In this document: piece by piece, positions 32,939 to 43,229 of the stretch
How positions within the stretch are numbered: position 1 is the first letter of the stretch
Layout of the letters: every line of letters begins with the position of its first letter
Assembly: GCA_922989275.2 (NCBI GenBank)
Contig: OV277861.1
Coordinates: forward strand, 17,198,540-17,262,539
Reading direction: 5' to 3'
Source: Gari tellinella
Lineage: Eukaryota; Mollusca; Bivalvia; Cardiida; Psammobiidae
DNA: 64,000 nt
Translations under genes and position numbers: made by a program
The notes under the pieces: model-generated
Database searches by the model: none
What the model was told of the DNA's origin: nothing
What the model saw: only the letters and a program-made list of their open reading frames with translations

Positions 32939-33071
32939 ATCATGTATACAGTGCTGCTAGTATAGGTTTAAAGATAGAATATCGTATTTATATATTTTTT
33001 TTAAGCCTTTGATAAATTGATAAATGTTCATTTTATGTTCTTAAAGTCTTACGTCGTTAAATACCGACTAT

Positions 33072-33245
33072 TTAACCCCTTCACAGCCATTTCATCGTCT
33101 GCTTCAAATCTTGTCTGCAGTGATATATAAATTGAACATTTCAGGCATTTTGACTGAATAAATTTCGGCAAAATTCAGTTTTATCATGATCAGACACCGA
33201 GTGACTCGGCATTTGACCTGGAGCTATACTGTTTGCAAATACTAA
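33072..33245. mobile_element. Family P left part with core S
   Basis: ttaaccccttcacagccatt, tcgtctgcttcaaatcttgt, worn hairpin 33176-33236 (tip caccgagtgactcggca). Confidence 0.65.
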
Positions 33246-33329
33246 TGTAGCTAGGCTTACCAGAGAAGAATAATAACAAATATGACTAGATCCACTAGTT
33301 CAACATATTGAAACAACCTGACTCTTTGC

Positions 33330-33500
33330 ACGCTGACGGTGAAAAACTGATAACCTTTACAAACAGTTTAGATCCTGATGAGACGCCGCGTAAAGCGGCG
33401 TCTCATCAGGATCCAAACTGTTTGAAACTCTCGTCAACTTATAAACGAAATTTCAGAAATATCTGGATTTTTTTTTACAGGAGCAGACGACTATTTTTGC
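33330..33500. mobile_element. Core S hairpin in P-like element
   Basis: Hairpin 33360-33424 near perfect, with gatgagacgcc / ggcgtctcatc changed on both sides relative to gatcagacgcc. Confidence 0.7.
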
Positions 33501-33649
33501 AAGCGAGAAATTTACTTAGCATTTACGAGTTAAGTCGGCGTAATCTCCGACGTCACACTGCTCTCTCATTATCTCCCCGACACTGCACTATCATAGACGT
33601 TGGAAGCGATTTTCTGTAATAACTTAACTAAGTTCAAAATCGATTTTGA

Positions 33650-33865
33650 CTCATTTACCGCCAAAATAAACGCCTGCTGAAAGATTGTCGTCTGATTTCA
33701 TTTCATAGAATTTATAATTTATCCAATTAGGATGCAGAAACGTCATTATGAGTACCTAACAATTTGAGTGCTGATCAGACGCCGAGTTACTATGCTTCTG
33801 AAGAGGATCCAAACTGTATGCAAATACAATTGAACTCGGGATTAGGCGGTGAAGTGGATAAATGA
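33650..33865. mobile_element. Family P MITE, degraded
   Basis: ctcatttaccgccaaaataa, ttgtcgtctgatttc, hairpin about 33760-33820 with many mismatches, ggcggtgaagtggataa. Confidence 0.55.
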
Positions 33866-34415
33866 TATATAGATCTATACATGATGAAATTCTCTCCCGA
33901 TATCAACATAGGCATTTGGATATTAATTTAAGAAAGACCTTCTAGGTTTATGATTTAAATTCTATATTGAAAAACAAAAACAAAATCATATGGTGGGTAC
34001 AAATCGTGATTTAGATGGATATCGATTAGGATTATTAGGCGGTGAAGCGGATACATGCTACATGTATTTATACAGGATGAAATATTGTCCTGATACCAAC
34101 ATAGGCATTTGGATATTATTTTAACAAAAACCTTCTAGGTTTATGATTTAAATTCTATATTGAAAAACAAAAATAAAATCATATAGTGGGTACAAATAGT
34201 GATTTAGATGGATATCGTTTAGGATTATTAGGTGGTGAGGCGGATACATGCTACATGTATTTATACAGGATGAAATATTGTCCTGATACCAACATAGGCA
34301 TTTGGATATTATTTTAACAAAAACCTTCTAGGTTTATGATTAAAATTCTATATTGAAAAACAAAAATAAAATCGTATAGTGGGTACAAATAGTGATTTAG
34401 ATGGATATCGATAAG
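33838..34415. repeat. Tandem repeat, three units of about 193 bp
   Basis: attaggcggtgaagtgg at 33841, attaggcggtgaagcgg at 34033 and attaggtggtgaggcgg at 34227. Units share ttctaggtttatgatttaaa. The first unit overlaps the right end of a P element, so the repeat grew from MITE sequence. Confidence 0.8.
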
Positions 34416-34489
34416 GATGTCGCACAGTAGGAAAACCCATGTTGCAGCCACTAGTAAGTAGCATTTCCTCTCTTTGTATTCGTCTGAAT

Positions 34490-34800
34490 AACCCTATTAT
34501 AGAGGAGAAGATACTATTCTTTCCCGTTTAACCCTTCCAACCCTGAATAGCTCTTGTGGGATTTTATAATCCTTTTGGACTCTTCTATAACAAGAATTTT
34601 GAACCAGTCTTCTGTTGAATTTTTGGTATGACAACAAAAACCAATGAAAATATTAAACAGTGCAGACCCTGATCAGAGGGCTCCTATAGGAGCCCTCTGA
34701 TCAGGGTCTACACTGTTCGCATATGTAACCAGTCACCTCTACAGAGGGCATTGAAAGGGTTAAGCGTGTACGAAACGCAAACGCAATGCACGTTAATGTA
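34490..34800. mobile_element. Family H remnant interrupted by a family I MITE
   Basis: H pieces gaggagaagatactattctt and gtacgaaacgcaaacgcaat flank a family I copy (34528-34763) bounded by TTAA on both sides, with core S hairpin 34655-34717 (tip ggctcctataggagcc). Confidence 0.75.
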
Positions 34801-34939
34801 GAAAATCACGATCCTTAAAGAGCCAGGTGAAAAACAACAAACTGAGTGTCAAACAGTTTGGATCCTGATCAAAATACACTTTTCAAATATCAGTCAAGTC
34901 ATGTTCCGTACTCTTGGGGTTCTATTGTTTTTTTTAAAT

Positions 34940-35140
34940 TGAACTAAAGTCGAAATCGAAACTTCGAACTCGCTTAAATCGACCTTACCAGTACTTCATA
35001 CGTTTAATTTCGGTACTCGATCTTGCTTAAGTCGAACATACCCGTACTTCAAAGTTAAAACGTGGCTTAGCCATGTTTTAACTTTGAAATATGGGAATGT
35101 TCGAACTAACGCGAGTTCGAATTATCGAATTTCGACTGTA
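34940..35140. mobile_element. Family E MITE
   Basis: Right end attatcgaatttcgactgta, hairpin 35040-35097 with a few mismatches. The left side contains two partial left ends (tcgaaacttcgaactcgc; ggtactcgatcttgcttaag). Confidence 0.7.
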
Positions 35141-35689
35141 TTTAAGTATAGTGCCTAATCCATACTTTTCTCCTACCGGCAAATGGTGAGCCGTTACAAA
35201 CCAAAGCGCACCAACCAAAACCAACGGACGAACTTACAGACACATGTATGACGACGGACAGAGACAAAATTTCACTGGCAAGGGAGGAGGGGAGTGTGTT
35301 TCTTATATTACTTATACCGGTATTACTTGCCCGTGTCATCAGTGGTCGGCGGGAACTCCTGTTCCGCCTCGTGTAGACCCAATTTAATATCTGTATAGAA
35401 TCCTGATTAAACTTTGGATCCATTTCTGCAAATTCTCGACAATGGTGATGAAAAAATTCCAAACGTCAAATAGAAACTTTACATTGGATTCTGATGCGTA
35501 TAATTCTGTCTACAAACACAAGTTTGCAAAAAACTTATTGTAATTCAAAACTTTGGATCAATTTCTGTAAATTCTCGACAATGGTGATGAAAAAATTCCA
35601 AGCGTCATGTCGTAATTTGACGTCAAAGTGTATAGGGGTCCATTTAAAAATTATCAGAGATGTGAACGTGTACGCAAGATGCGTTTAAT
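35141..35689. other. Region with a 58-bp direct repeat
   Basis: ttctcgacaatggtgatgaa-type sequence occurs at about 35411-35468 and again at 35549-35606. ORFs here have no recognised domain. Confidence 0.45.
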
Positions 35690-36340
35690 CATTGTCCGGT
35701 TTCATTTTATGTGACTTTTTGCATAAAGTCACTTCAGTAGCGTCCATGTCCACCGTCACGCACAATGCAAGCAACACACCTTCTCTGATGTACCGTCTAA
35801 TGACGTCATTTGAGATTACATGCAATTTTCGTAATCGAGCATGTCTGAGGTCGTTAGTCGTGTCAATCTGGTAATTGTTCGGCACCCGTCGCCAAGTTTA
35901 ACCCATACATGCTCTATGGGTATTAGATCTGGTGATACTGTATGCCAGGGTATGACGTTGACGTTATTCTGTGCCTTGTGCGTGCAGTTAAGATCTGCCA
36001 AGTATACGGTCTACGGGTACGGGTAGGATCGTGACATTGCTACAGACGATTCTTTATTGTCTCGGCAGTATTCCAAAACCACCGCGAAGTAACCGTTGCC
36101 GGGATGAAGCTGTTACGTCGATACGTTAACGTAAGCGTGCAGTCGTCTCTACGTGACGTCAACGATCTCGGGCGATCCTGGAACTACCCAGTAACTCTGT
36201 AACGAGTAGTCAGCATATGAGTTGTCTACCGTTTGCGTACAAAATGACGCGCAACATCAGTTACTGGTGCGTCCGCCGTAAGCATGCCAAATGGTCTGAT
36301 TTCTGTGAATTTCAGAAAGCTGTGGCATCTCAGTTTTGAA
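35690..36340 (-). pseudogene. Tc1-like transposase fossil
   Basis: Minus strand, 36340 downwards: GMLTADAPVTDVARHFVRKR, a stop, then TTRYRVTG and DRPRS, the paired helix-turn-helix start of Tc1-like transposases. Next comes YRRNSFIPATVTSRWFWNTA, matching the following linker. Then 35816-36001 gives NNVNVIPWHTVSPDLIPIEH and VWVKLG, the conserved tryptophan-proline/SPDLNPIEH/LG block near the last catalytic residue. 35685-35885 continues with the C-terminal RRYIREGVL part. Stops, frame changes and loss of the middle (including the first two catalytic aspartates) show it is dead. Terminal inverted repeats were not found. Confidence 0.8.
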
Positions 36341-36930
36341 ACGCAGAAGTTTACAATTTTGTTTTTTCGGTGTTCGGCTTAAGCCTGCGTGCATCTATTG
36401 CATTAGATAGACTTGAAATCAACGCTGAATAGGTCAACTCGCCGTCAGTGTTAAATACCGGAAGTGGAAAGCGTGCTACGTCTTGCGCGGTACAACTTAG
36501 CGAGAATGTGGCTTTGTATGGTCTTTATCAATTTCTCCATTATGAAATATGCGTATATTCCATGAAATGTCTTTAAAACATCGCTTAATTCGGCTTTAAA
36601 GAATGTAAAGTTTCTATTTTTGCTAAGTATATTTTGCACGGTTCTTGAAACACGCGAGTGGGTGTAGCAATTTTGCAGCATTGTTTGTTTCTTAGTATAA
36701 TGTCGCACTGTTACATTGTTATTGTTCCGCCTTGTCATTGCCCGAGATTCTTGCTTTTAAAAATCGACCATGGATCGTATAGGTCACTATAGTTGTCATA
36801 TTATTCGCTACTTGCACTTTTCATGAGAAGTGTATCAAGTGTACATGGTGATATTTCATCCAGAAGGAATTGTTTTTTGGAGCGTGCATGCCAAGTATTA
36901 AATCTGATGAGACAAAGGTATGATAAGCAG
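36341..36930. other. No supported feature
   Basis: Unique sequence. The 95-codon minus ORF (36451-36738) has no domain. Confidence 0.35.
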
Positions 36931-37045
36931 TTTGTCTCTCTCTTTCTCTGTATCTGTCATTCTCCTCTCTTTCTCTCTATCTTCCTCTCTCTCATTCTTC
37001 TTCTTCAATGGCTACTTCTTCTTCTTCTCTTTCTTCTTTTTCTAC
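36931..37045. repeat. Pyrimidine-rich low-complexity tract
   Basis: Long tract of tctctc and ttcttcttc. The ORF over it is simple-sequence. Confidence 0.9.
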
Positions 37046-37191
37046 AACAATAATAGCACCACTCACTAAAGTTTAATTATTATTATCGCCATAAGCAGGG
37101 GCTTAAAAGTTAAAACAGTAAAAGTAAAGAAGTCAAGCGATTGTGGTACACTATGGCAGTGTTTAGCCCTCGAGACTAGTCACTAACGTCC

Positions 37192-37264
37192 AGACTTTTG
37201 GCTCAGTGGTTAGAACGATCGCCTACCAAGTGGGAGGTCCCGGTTCGATTCCCGGTGCGGCCAA
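37192..37264 (+). tRNA. tRNA-like sequence (SINE head or pseudogene)
   Basis: ggctcagtggttagaacg (box A) and ggttcgattccc (box B), ending tgcggcca. The T stem has one C-C mismatch and the 5' acceptor strand does not pair with tgcggcc. Loop ctaccaa would give anticodon ACC. Not a sound tRNA gene. Confidence 0.5.
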
Positions 37265-37284
37265 TATAGGATCAAGCTACACGA

Positions 37285-37480
37285 CCCACCGTATACTCAT
37301 CATTAACATGATGCCTGTGAAAAAGTACACTTTCGCATGTTAACAGTGTAGACCCTGATGAAAGGGCTCCTATAGGAGCCCTTTGATCAGGGTTTGCACT
37401 GTTTGTGATCTTGCACTGTATTGTTAAAATCAACATATATACTCATTGAAAACTGGGATTGTCTATTTGAAGTCTGAGCA
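37285..37480. mobile_element. Family I MITE fragment
   Basis: accgtatactcatcattaac, core S hairpin 37341-37405 (tip ggctcctataggagcc), then aaatcaacatatatactcat. Confidence 0.7.
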
Positions 37481-37575
37481 GTATATAAGTAAATAACGCT
37501 TTAAATAACGTATGTTACAAAAACGCAATTCAATGAAATGTGGAGACTGACAGTTCTTTAAACTTCTGTATATAT

Positions 37576-37704
37576 TAACTCTTTCCCCATAAGGAGTGCC
37601 TTTCTAGTTTTGAAGACAGGTGACAACTAAAGGCAGGCTAAATGTAAGGCAAAATGAGGAGCCTTCAGCCTGCATACGTTGCCAACTTGCCATCAAAGAC
37701 TGAA
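37576..37704. mobile_element. Family A left half
   Basis: ttaactctttccccataagg, ctagttttgaagacaggtga and aaggcaggctaaatgtaagg, without the second arm. Confidence 0.6.
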
Positions 37705-37987
37705 TACAGTGCTCCCTCTCTACAACGGCCCTCCCAACAACGACCGCCTCCTTACAACGACCATTGTCGCAGTTTTCTAAACAAGACAATTATATCCTAC
37801 CTATTCCACGGCTGAGTGACAATCAACTTGAATCCAGATCAGACGCCGCGTTATGCGGCGTCTGATCTGGATTCAAGCCGTTTGCAAATGTAAGCCCATT
37901 TCACTCCCTATAACGACTCCCTCTAAACAAAGTACACACAAGTTTTGTCTCCGATTGGGTGTCGTTGAAGAGAGAAAGAGTGCTGTA
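37705..37987. mobile_element. Family D MITE, complete
   Basis: tacagtgctccctctctaca to agagagaaagagtgctgta. Core S hairpin 37821-37884 in the D variant. Confidence 0.8.
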
Positions 37988-38041
37988 TGTACAGTGGTGT
38001 CTATATGGAAGGGTAAAGGCGCTTTTGTATAGAGGAAGATA

Positions 38042-38311
38042 TTAACTCATGCACCCCTGAAGTATCAAATGGAAAATACCAGTTTCTGATAAAGTCCTTA
38101 TTTTACTATTTAATACTGGTTTTTGCGGTGTGTTTTGGTTTTGATTTTTATAACTTATTGAAAAATGACAAACAGTGCAGACTCTGATCATAGGGCTCCT
38201 AAGGAGCCCTCTGATCTGGGTCTACACTGTTTGCATATAACAAGTGTACCCTTCACATGTACACTGTTTGTAAACGACGATTATACTTGTCACCAGGGTT
38301 GAATGAGTTAG
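38042..38311. mobile_element. Family I MITE, nearly complete
   Basis: TTAA 38042-38045, core S hairpin 38169-38233 (tip ggctcctaaggagcc), right end caccagggttgaatgagtta. Confidence 0.8.
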
Positions 38312-38328
38312 CCAATTTTATAATATAA

Positions 38329-38505
38329 TCAGTGATTTTTTTACCTGCGAGTCCCGAGTCCTAGACTCATTAAAATATTATGGGAATCATAAATTTAAAA
38401 TCTGTGAGTCCATTTTGGTAATAAAGATATAGCTGGGACTCATAGTTTTGAAGGCCGGCGAGTCCGAGGGACAAATAGTTTTGAATTTTTAAAAAAAAAT
38501 CACTG
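38329..38505. mobile_element. Candidate small MITE
   Basis: cagtgatttttttacc is inverted at aaaaaaaaatcactg. The interior has several gagtcc/ggactc pieces. The only copy seen here. Confidence 0.4.
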
Positions 38506-38714
38506 TTATATTAGATTTGCTCCTATATACTAAACTCATGTTTTTACTAAACTCATGTTTTTCAAAGGTCTACTGTTTGACAGTATTACGTTAATTGTCC
38601 CTTTGTGTTTTGTTCATCAAGTTTGGTGAACATCAAATTTGACATAACTTGACGTGAAAAAAGCGACAGCGTGAAGGACGCTGTCTGTATTATAAACCTT
38701 TTCATCGCAAAAAT

Positions 38715-38945
38715 TACCGTCTGATTCAACCCTTAGTCAGACAGAATATCGTCTGCTAAAATTTGTCATCTGAAATTCTATGCCAAGTTCAAATTTTGGA
38801 ATTTATACTGTAAAAATATTAATATGAGTGCCGCACAGTTTGGATCCTGGTCAGACGCCGCGTTACGCGGCGTCTGATCAGGATGCAAACTGTTTGCATA
38901 TAGTTGACTTCCGTCGCATAGGATGATAAAAGGGCTGTCCTTCCT
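38715..38945. mobile_element. Family P-like MITE with core S
   Basis: gtctgattcaacccttagtc, hairpin 38832-38896 (tip cagacgccgcgttacgcggc), nearly intact. Confidence 0.65.
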
Positions 38946-39239
38946 TCTTGAGTTGTTGCATTATTTTTGTCCTGCATTAAGCTGCCATATGTCTTATTAA
39001 CTAATATTTGGGATTGGTTATGAGATAGAATTTCACTTTGATCAGGTGTCCCTAAGGGCTGCATATAGGACTAGAGCATACTACTGTGATTTCTATCTTT
39101 ATAGCAAGCAATAGGCGCGACTTGTCGCTACTGGCAAATGTTGGAGATGTCAATTGTCAGTTGTTTTATAGAGACGATCAGTATCATTGTTGATGCGAAT
39201 ATCATAAGGTCAAACAAATAAAAACAGAAGTGGAGTGTA

Positions 39240-40775
39240 TACCCCTTTCCCCCATTGAAGCGACTTTTAGCGTATTTAATTTATTCATCCGCTGAAGAAA
39301 ATAGTTCCAGTTTATACCCTCATGAACAATTATCATAACAAATATTTTTAATTTTTAGCTCACCTGGCACGAAGTGCCAAGGTGAACTATTGTGATCACC
39401 CTGTGTCCGTCGTCGTCCGTCAGTCCGTCGTCAAACTTTTTCTTTAAACATCTTCTTCTTGGAAACCACTGGGCCAATTTCTTCAAAACTTCTTAGGATT
39501 GTTCCTTGTAGTGTACTCTCTCAGATTTCTACAAATATAGGTGATCCAATTGAAATTGTGGTTGCCATGGAAACCAATTGAAAAAAACTTTAAAAATCTT
39601 CTTGTCAAAAACTACTGGTCCGAATTGAAAACAATTTTACCCAAATGTGCCATTGGTGACCCTCTATCAGATTTCTTAAAATAATATTCCTATCTTAAAA
39701 AACATGGCCGCTAGTGGGTGGGGCAGATTTTCCTTATATTGCTATATAGTGAAAACTTTAAAAATCTTCTTGTCTGAAACCACTTGTCCGATTTGAAAGT
39801 AATTTCGCACAAATGATCCATGGGTGACCCTCTACCAGATTTCTTAAAATAATTTGATATCTAAAAAAACATGGCCGCCAGTGGTTGGGGCATGTTTTCC
39901 TTATGATACTGTATAGTGACAACTTTAAAAATCTTCTTCTGTGAAACTACTGGTCCAAATTGAAAATAATTTCACATGAATGATCCATGGGTGACCCTCT
40001 ACCAGATTTGTTAAACTAATTTTGATGTCTAAAAAAACATGACCGCCAGTGGGTGGAGCACGTTTTCCTTATGATACTGTATGGTGAAAACTTTAAAAAT
40101 CTTCTTCTGTGAAACTACTGGTCCAAATTGAAAATAATTTTACACAAATGATCCGTTGGTGACCCTCTACTAGATTTCTTAAAATTATTTTGATATCTTA
40201 AAAAAACATGACCGCTAGTGGGTGGAGCACGTTTTCCTTATGATACTGTATAGTAAAAACTTAAAAAATCTTCTTCTGTGAAACAACTGGTCCAAATTGA
40301 AAATAATTTTACACAAATGATCCATTGATGACTCTCTACCAGATTTCTTAAAATAATTTTGTCATCTTTAAAACATGGCCCCCAGTGGATTGGACAAATT
40401 TTCCTTATATTTCTGTATAGAAAATCTTTAAAAATCTTTTTCTCTGAAACTATTGGTCAGTTTTAAGAATATTTTTACACAAGTAATGATGGTTACCCTT
40501 TGCCAGTTTTCTTCAAATAATCTTCCTAGTTCAAACAACATGGCTTAAAGAGGAAATTTAATCATTACTGGTCCATTACCATGACCGTAGACATGGGTAC
40601 CAGGTGAGCGATTTAGGGCCGTATGCGGCTCTTGTTTATATAACCTAACAGATGGTAGTTTAAAGCAGGCTGAAAGTAAAGCAGAATGTGCCTTATGGCA
40701 CATTCTGCTTTACTTTCAACCTGCTTTTAATGATCACCTGTCTTTAATATTATAAATAGGTTATTGGGTAAAGGG
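39240..40775. mobile_element. Family A MITE interrupted by a tandem-core element
   Basis: A left part 39240-39353 and right part 40637-40775 with hairpin 40659-40730, whose tip tgtgccttatggcaca is altered on both arms. Confidence 0.75.
39354..40636 (+). mobile_element. Tandem-core element (agctcacctg type)
   Basis: Start tttagctcacctggcac, hairpin ggcac/gtgcc, a gtccgtcgtc block, then about six core units of roughly 180 bp (aaaatcttcttctgtgaaac), unrelated to the 319-bp core at 19839. Ends caggtgagcgatttagggcc ... cttgttt. The junction in the A element is a T run with no duplication. Confidence 0.75.
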
Positions 40776-40794
40776 ATACTTGAGAAGCCTTCGG

Positions 40795-41170
40795 CGGAGA
40801 ATACGTTATTTGTCCCCAATAAATGCGGTTCCACTAAAGTTATCATTTCCGCGGCAACCAGCTAGGAACCGGATCGTTTCCGGGTTACCAGGGTATTGTT
40901 CCATAAAACGTCGTACGCCAATAACGATAGTAAGTCAAAACTTTTAAATACAAATTTACTTTCTGATTTCTCTTTCTAATCCTGTCTTGTGGCATATCTT
41001 TGGAATCGTCTTTTCGAAAAGACGATTCCAAAACGATGTCACAAAACAGGTGTAGAAGGAGAAATAAATAATTATTGAGACTTTAATAATCTGACATACG
41101 ACAACATTAAATATTGTCGAACGAAGTTTTATGAAACGGGCCCCTGGCGTCTAGACGTTTGAACTTCAGG
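40795..41170. mobile_element. Family H remnant split by a family C MITE
   Basis: H left part (cggcggagaatacgttattt ... gtttccgggttacc) is interrupted in the tip of its core S hairpin by C (40887-41146) and resumes as ggcgtctagacgtttg. C has its central hairpin at 40969-41060. Confidence 0.7.
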
Positions 41171-41175
41171 TTGAA

Positions 41176-41355
41176 TCTTTACCCCATAGTTTGTTTCTAG
41201 TTTTGAAGACAGACCTGTGACAACTTAAAGCAGATGAAAAGTAAAGCAGAATACGGTGTTACTTTCAGCCTTCGTTCATATACCATCTGGTAGAATATAG
41301 TAAATAGTTCCTTGTCTATATAATGTGTAACTATTTTCTTCAGTAGAGATATATA
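41176..41355. mobile_element. Family A MITE, degraded
   Basis: tctttaccccatagtttgtt, cagatgaaaagtaaagcaga, ctattttcttcagtagaga. The hairpin's right arm is lost. Confidence 0.6.
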
Positions 41356-41359
41356 TAGC

Positions 41360-41507
41360 ATCTGTCATGAGTCGATGTTTAAGACAAGCTGATCTCAAAC
41401 GAGTCTAGAATTGAAATGTTATTAAGCGAGCCTTGGCGAGCTTAATAACTTTTCTATTCTAGACGAGATTGAGATCAACTTGTCTTAAACATCGACGAGT
41501 GACAGAT
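41360..41507. mobile_element. Family O: 148-bp hairpin element
   Basis: Starts atctgtcatgagtcgatgtt and ends with the inverted copy. Arms of about 70 nt with few mismatches; centre gcgagccttggcgagc. Confidence 0.7.
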
Positions 41508-41581
41508 TATTTTTCTCCGATGAATGTTTTCGTACGTTGTTGTTTCTAAGAATTATCCACGTCCACAAACTGCCATCTAGA

Positions 41582-41839
41582 TACAGTGGAGAACACGTTA
41601 TTCATTCCCAATACACGCGTTTACGCTAAAACCATAATACCTTTGCAAACAGTTTGGAACCAGATCAGACGCCGGGTAACCCGGCGTCTGATCAGGTTCC
41701 AAACTGTTTGCGACTCTCATAAAAACGAATAGTCAGAGTTGTCAAAATATTGTTATTTTGTACATTTTATAACAATGCGTTTAGCGTTTCATTTGCGTTT
41801 AAACGGGAAAGAATAACGTTTTACATTGTATCCACTGTA
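41582..41839. mobile_element. Family H MITE, complete, just upstream of an exon
   Basis: tacagtggagaacacgttat to ttacattgtatccactgta. Core S hairpin 41645-41711, perfect over its tip gccgggtaacccggc. It ends 47 bp before the Gal3ST exon. Confidence 0.85.
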
Positions 41840-41886
41840 TGCATGTACAGACGGTGGGTGAAACAATGTGTTTCTGTATTTTTCAG

Positions 41887-41928
41887 ATAAGAACTGTTCT
41901 CCGCCACTGGTTCCGCCTATCTGTGAGG
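41887..41928 (+). other. 5' untranslated part of the Gal3ST exon
   Basis: A strong acceptor (tttctgtatttttcag, ending 41886) opens the exon. The frame upstream of the ATG at 41929 is open within the exon (IRTVLRHWFRLSVR), so translation could in principle begin in an earlier, unseen exon. Confidence 0.65.
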
Positions 41929-41984
41929 ATGCTGGAAGCCAGAATGACAACGCTGGTTGACTTCGCCCGCAGCAAACCCTTCTT
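41929..41984 (+). CDS. gal3st-like: Galactose-3-O-sulfotransferase-like, exon with start codon
   Basis: First coding exon of a type II Golgi membrane enzyme. The ATG at 41929 gives MLEARMTTLVDFARSKPF, a short cytosolic tail with basic residues. A second ATG at 41944 (MTTLVDF) would give a protein five residues shorter. The donor TCTT|gtgagt at 41985 leaves two bases (TT) of a codon. The acceptor at 61922 supplies the third base, and the joined frame continues LLFVILTLSGIIYFHL, a membrane anchor spanning the splice. The exon is GC-richer than its surroundings and lies between two MITEs (H ends at 41839, D starts at 42002). The join is my reconstruction from splice sites, phase and the anchor; no transcript was available. 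Confidence 0.75.
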
Positions 41985-42001
41985 GTGAGTATGGTAGTAT
42001 G

Positions 42002-42276
42002 TAGTGTTCCTCCCAACAACGGCCCTCCCAACAACCAACTCCATCTTACAACGACCCTTGCCGAAGTTCCCTTAACAGGACAATTATGTCTGACGCTTTT
42101 ACTGCTGCAATATCGTCTGCTTGAAATTGTCGTCTGCTGTTTTTTCTCAAAGTTAATAATATACATTTTGACATATAAAAACTTAATGGCGAGTGACAAA
42201 CAGCTTGAATCCAGATCAGACGCCGCGTAACGCGGCGTCTGATATCTCGATTTAAGCTGTTTGCAGATGTGAGCCG

Positions 42277-42308
<32 letters not shown>

Positions 42309-42383
42309 TATAACGACTTCCTCCGAACAACATACACTTGTTTTGTCTCTCATTGGGTGTCGGTGTAGAGAGGGAGCAATGTA
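42002..42383. mobile_element. Family D MITE with expanded poly-C
   Basis: tagtgttcctcccaacaacg to agagagggagcaatgta. Core S hairpin 42197-42264. A run of about 30 C at 42278-42308 replaces the usual short cttccctataacg context. Starts 18 bp after the exon's donor site. Confidence 0.8.
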
Positions 42384-42401
42384 TACATATAAAATCTCTT
42401 C

Positions 42402-42647
42402 TACAGTGGAGAATCTGTTATTCTTTCCCGTTTAAACGTACGCAAACGCAAAGCACTAAAACTTAGAAAAGTACAACTTTTTGACAATTCTGATAAATCA
42501 GGTTTATCTTGGTGGCAAACAGTTTGGAGCCTGATCAGACGCCGGATTACCCGGCGTCTGATCTGGCTCCAAACTGTTTGTAAATTGGAATTAATAGTTT
42601 TAGCGTAAACGCGTTTATTGGGAAAGAATAACACATTCTCCACTGTA
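42402..42647. mobile_element. Family H MITE, complete
   Basis: tacagtggagaatctgttat to acacattctccactgta. Core S hairpin 42515-42580. Confidence 0.85.
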
Positions 42648-42894
42648 TATAGAAAATGTCATAGGCCATATTGGAATCTAGGGACCTATTGAATATACCT
42701 AGGGTATATTGGAATTCGAAAAACATTGAAAACATAGAAAACGCAAGAAATATATATAAGGTTTATACATTTTTGCATGGAACAAAACAAGTTTGGATCC
42801 GAATCGCACAAATGGGCACATATACATGTAGTTGCAGCCCTAAAACCAAATTGACGTTGATTTGCCGGGGCATACCATTTTACCTTTATCTTGA

Positions 42895-42990
42895 GACGTG
42901 TAAATAGCAAACATTTTGGATCCTGATGAGACAACGAATTAATCAGCGTCTGATCTAGATTCAAACTGATTACACTGAATGCCAGTGGAA
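42895..42990. repeat. Core S hairpin, degraded
   Basis: gcaaacattttggatcctga and tctagattcaaactgatta, 42907-42971. Confidence 0.55.
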
Positions 42991-43022
42991 ATGCGATTTG
43001 CAGTGAATACCCGAGCATATCA

Positions 43023-43216
43023 CAGGGCTCCAGATAGGGGGGGGGGGTAATTTGAACAAATCCAACATTTTCTCACTCATACAACACCAAATCCTATGGT
43101 GTTACTACTAATTAGAATCGTCTCTTCGAGACGATTCTAATGAGTAGTGACACCATATGGTTTAAAACACACAAAAAGATTTAAATTTTTGAAATACCCC
43201 CTTATCTGGAGCCCTG
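43023..43216. mobile_element. Family B MITE, complete
   Basis: cagggctccagatag to cttatctggagccctg. Hairpin 43093-43160. A G10 run lies at about 43038-43047. Confidence 0.85.
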
Positions 43217-43229
43217 AATTATCATGAAC

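Noticed and set aside
35142..35462. 106-codon minus ORF
   Set aside because: No domain or conserved motif, and it overlaps the end of an E element.
37192..37264. Functional tRNA gene
   Set aside because: Boxes A and B are good, but the acceptor stem fails to pair and the T stem has a mismatch.
41789..42199. 136-codon minus ORF and overlapping ORFs
   Set aside because: They run through H and D MITEs and antisense to the Gal3ST exon, with simple composition and no domain.
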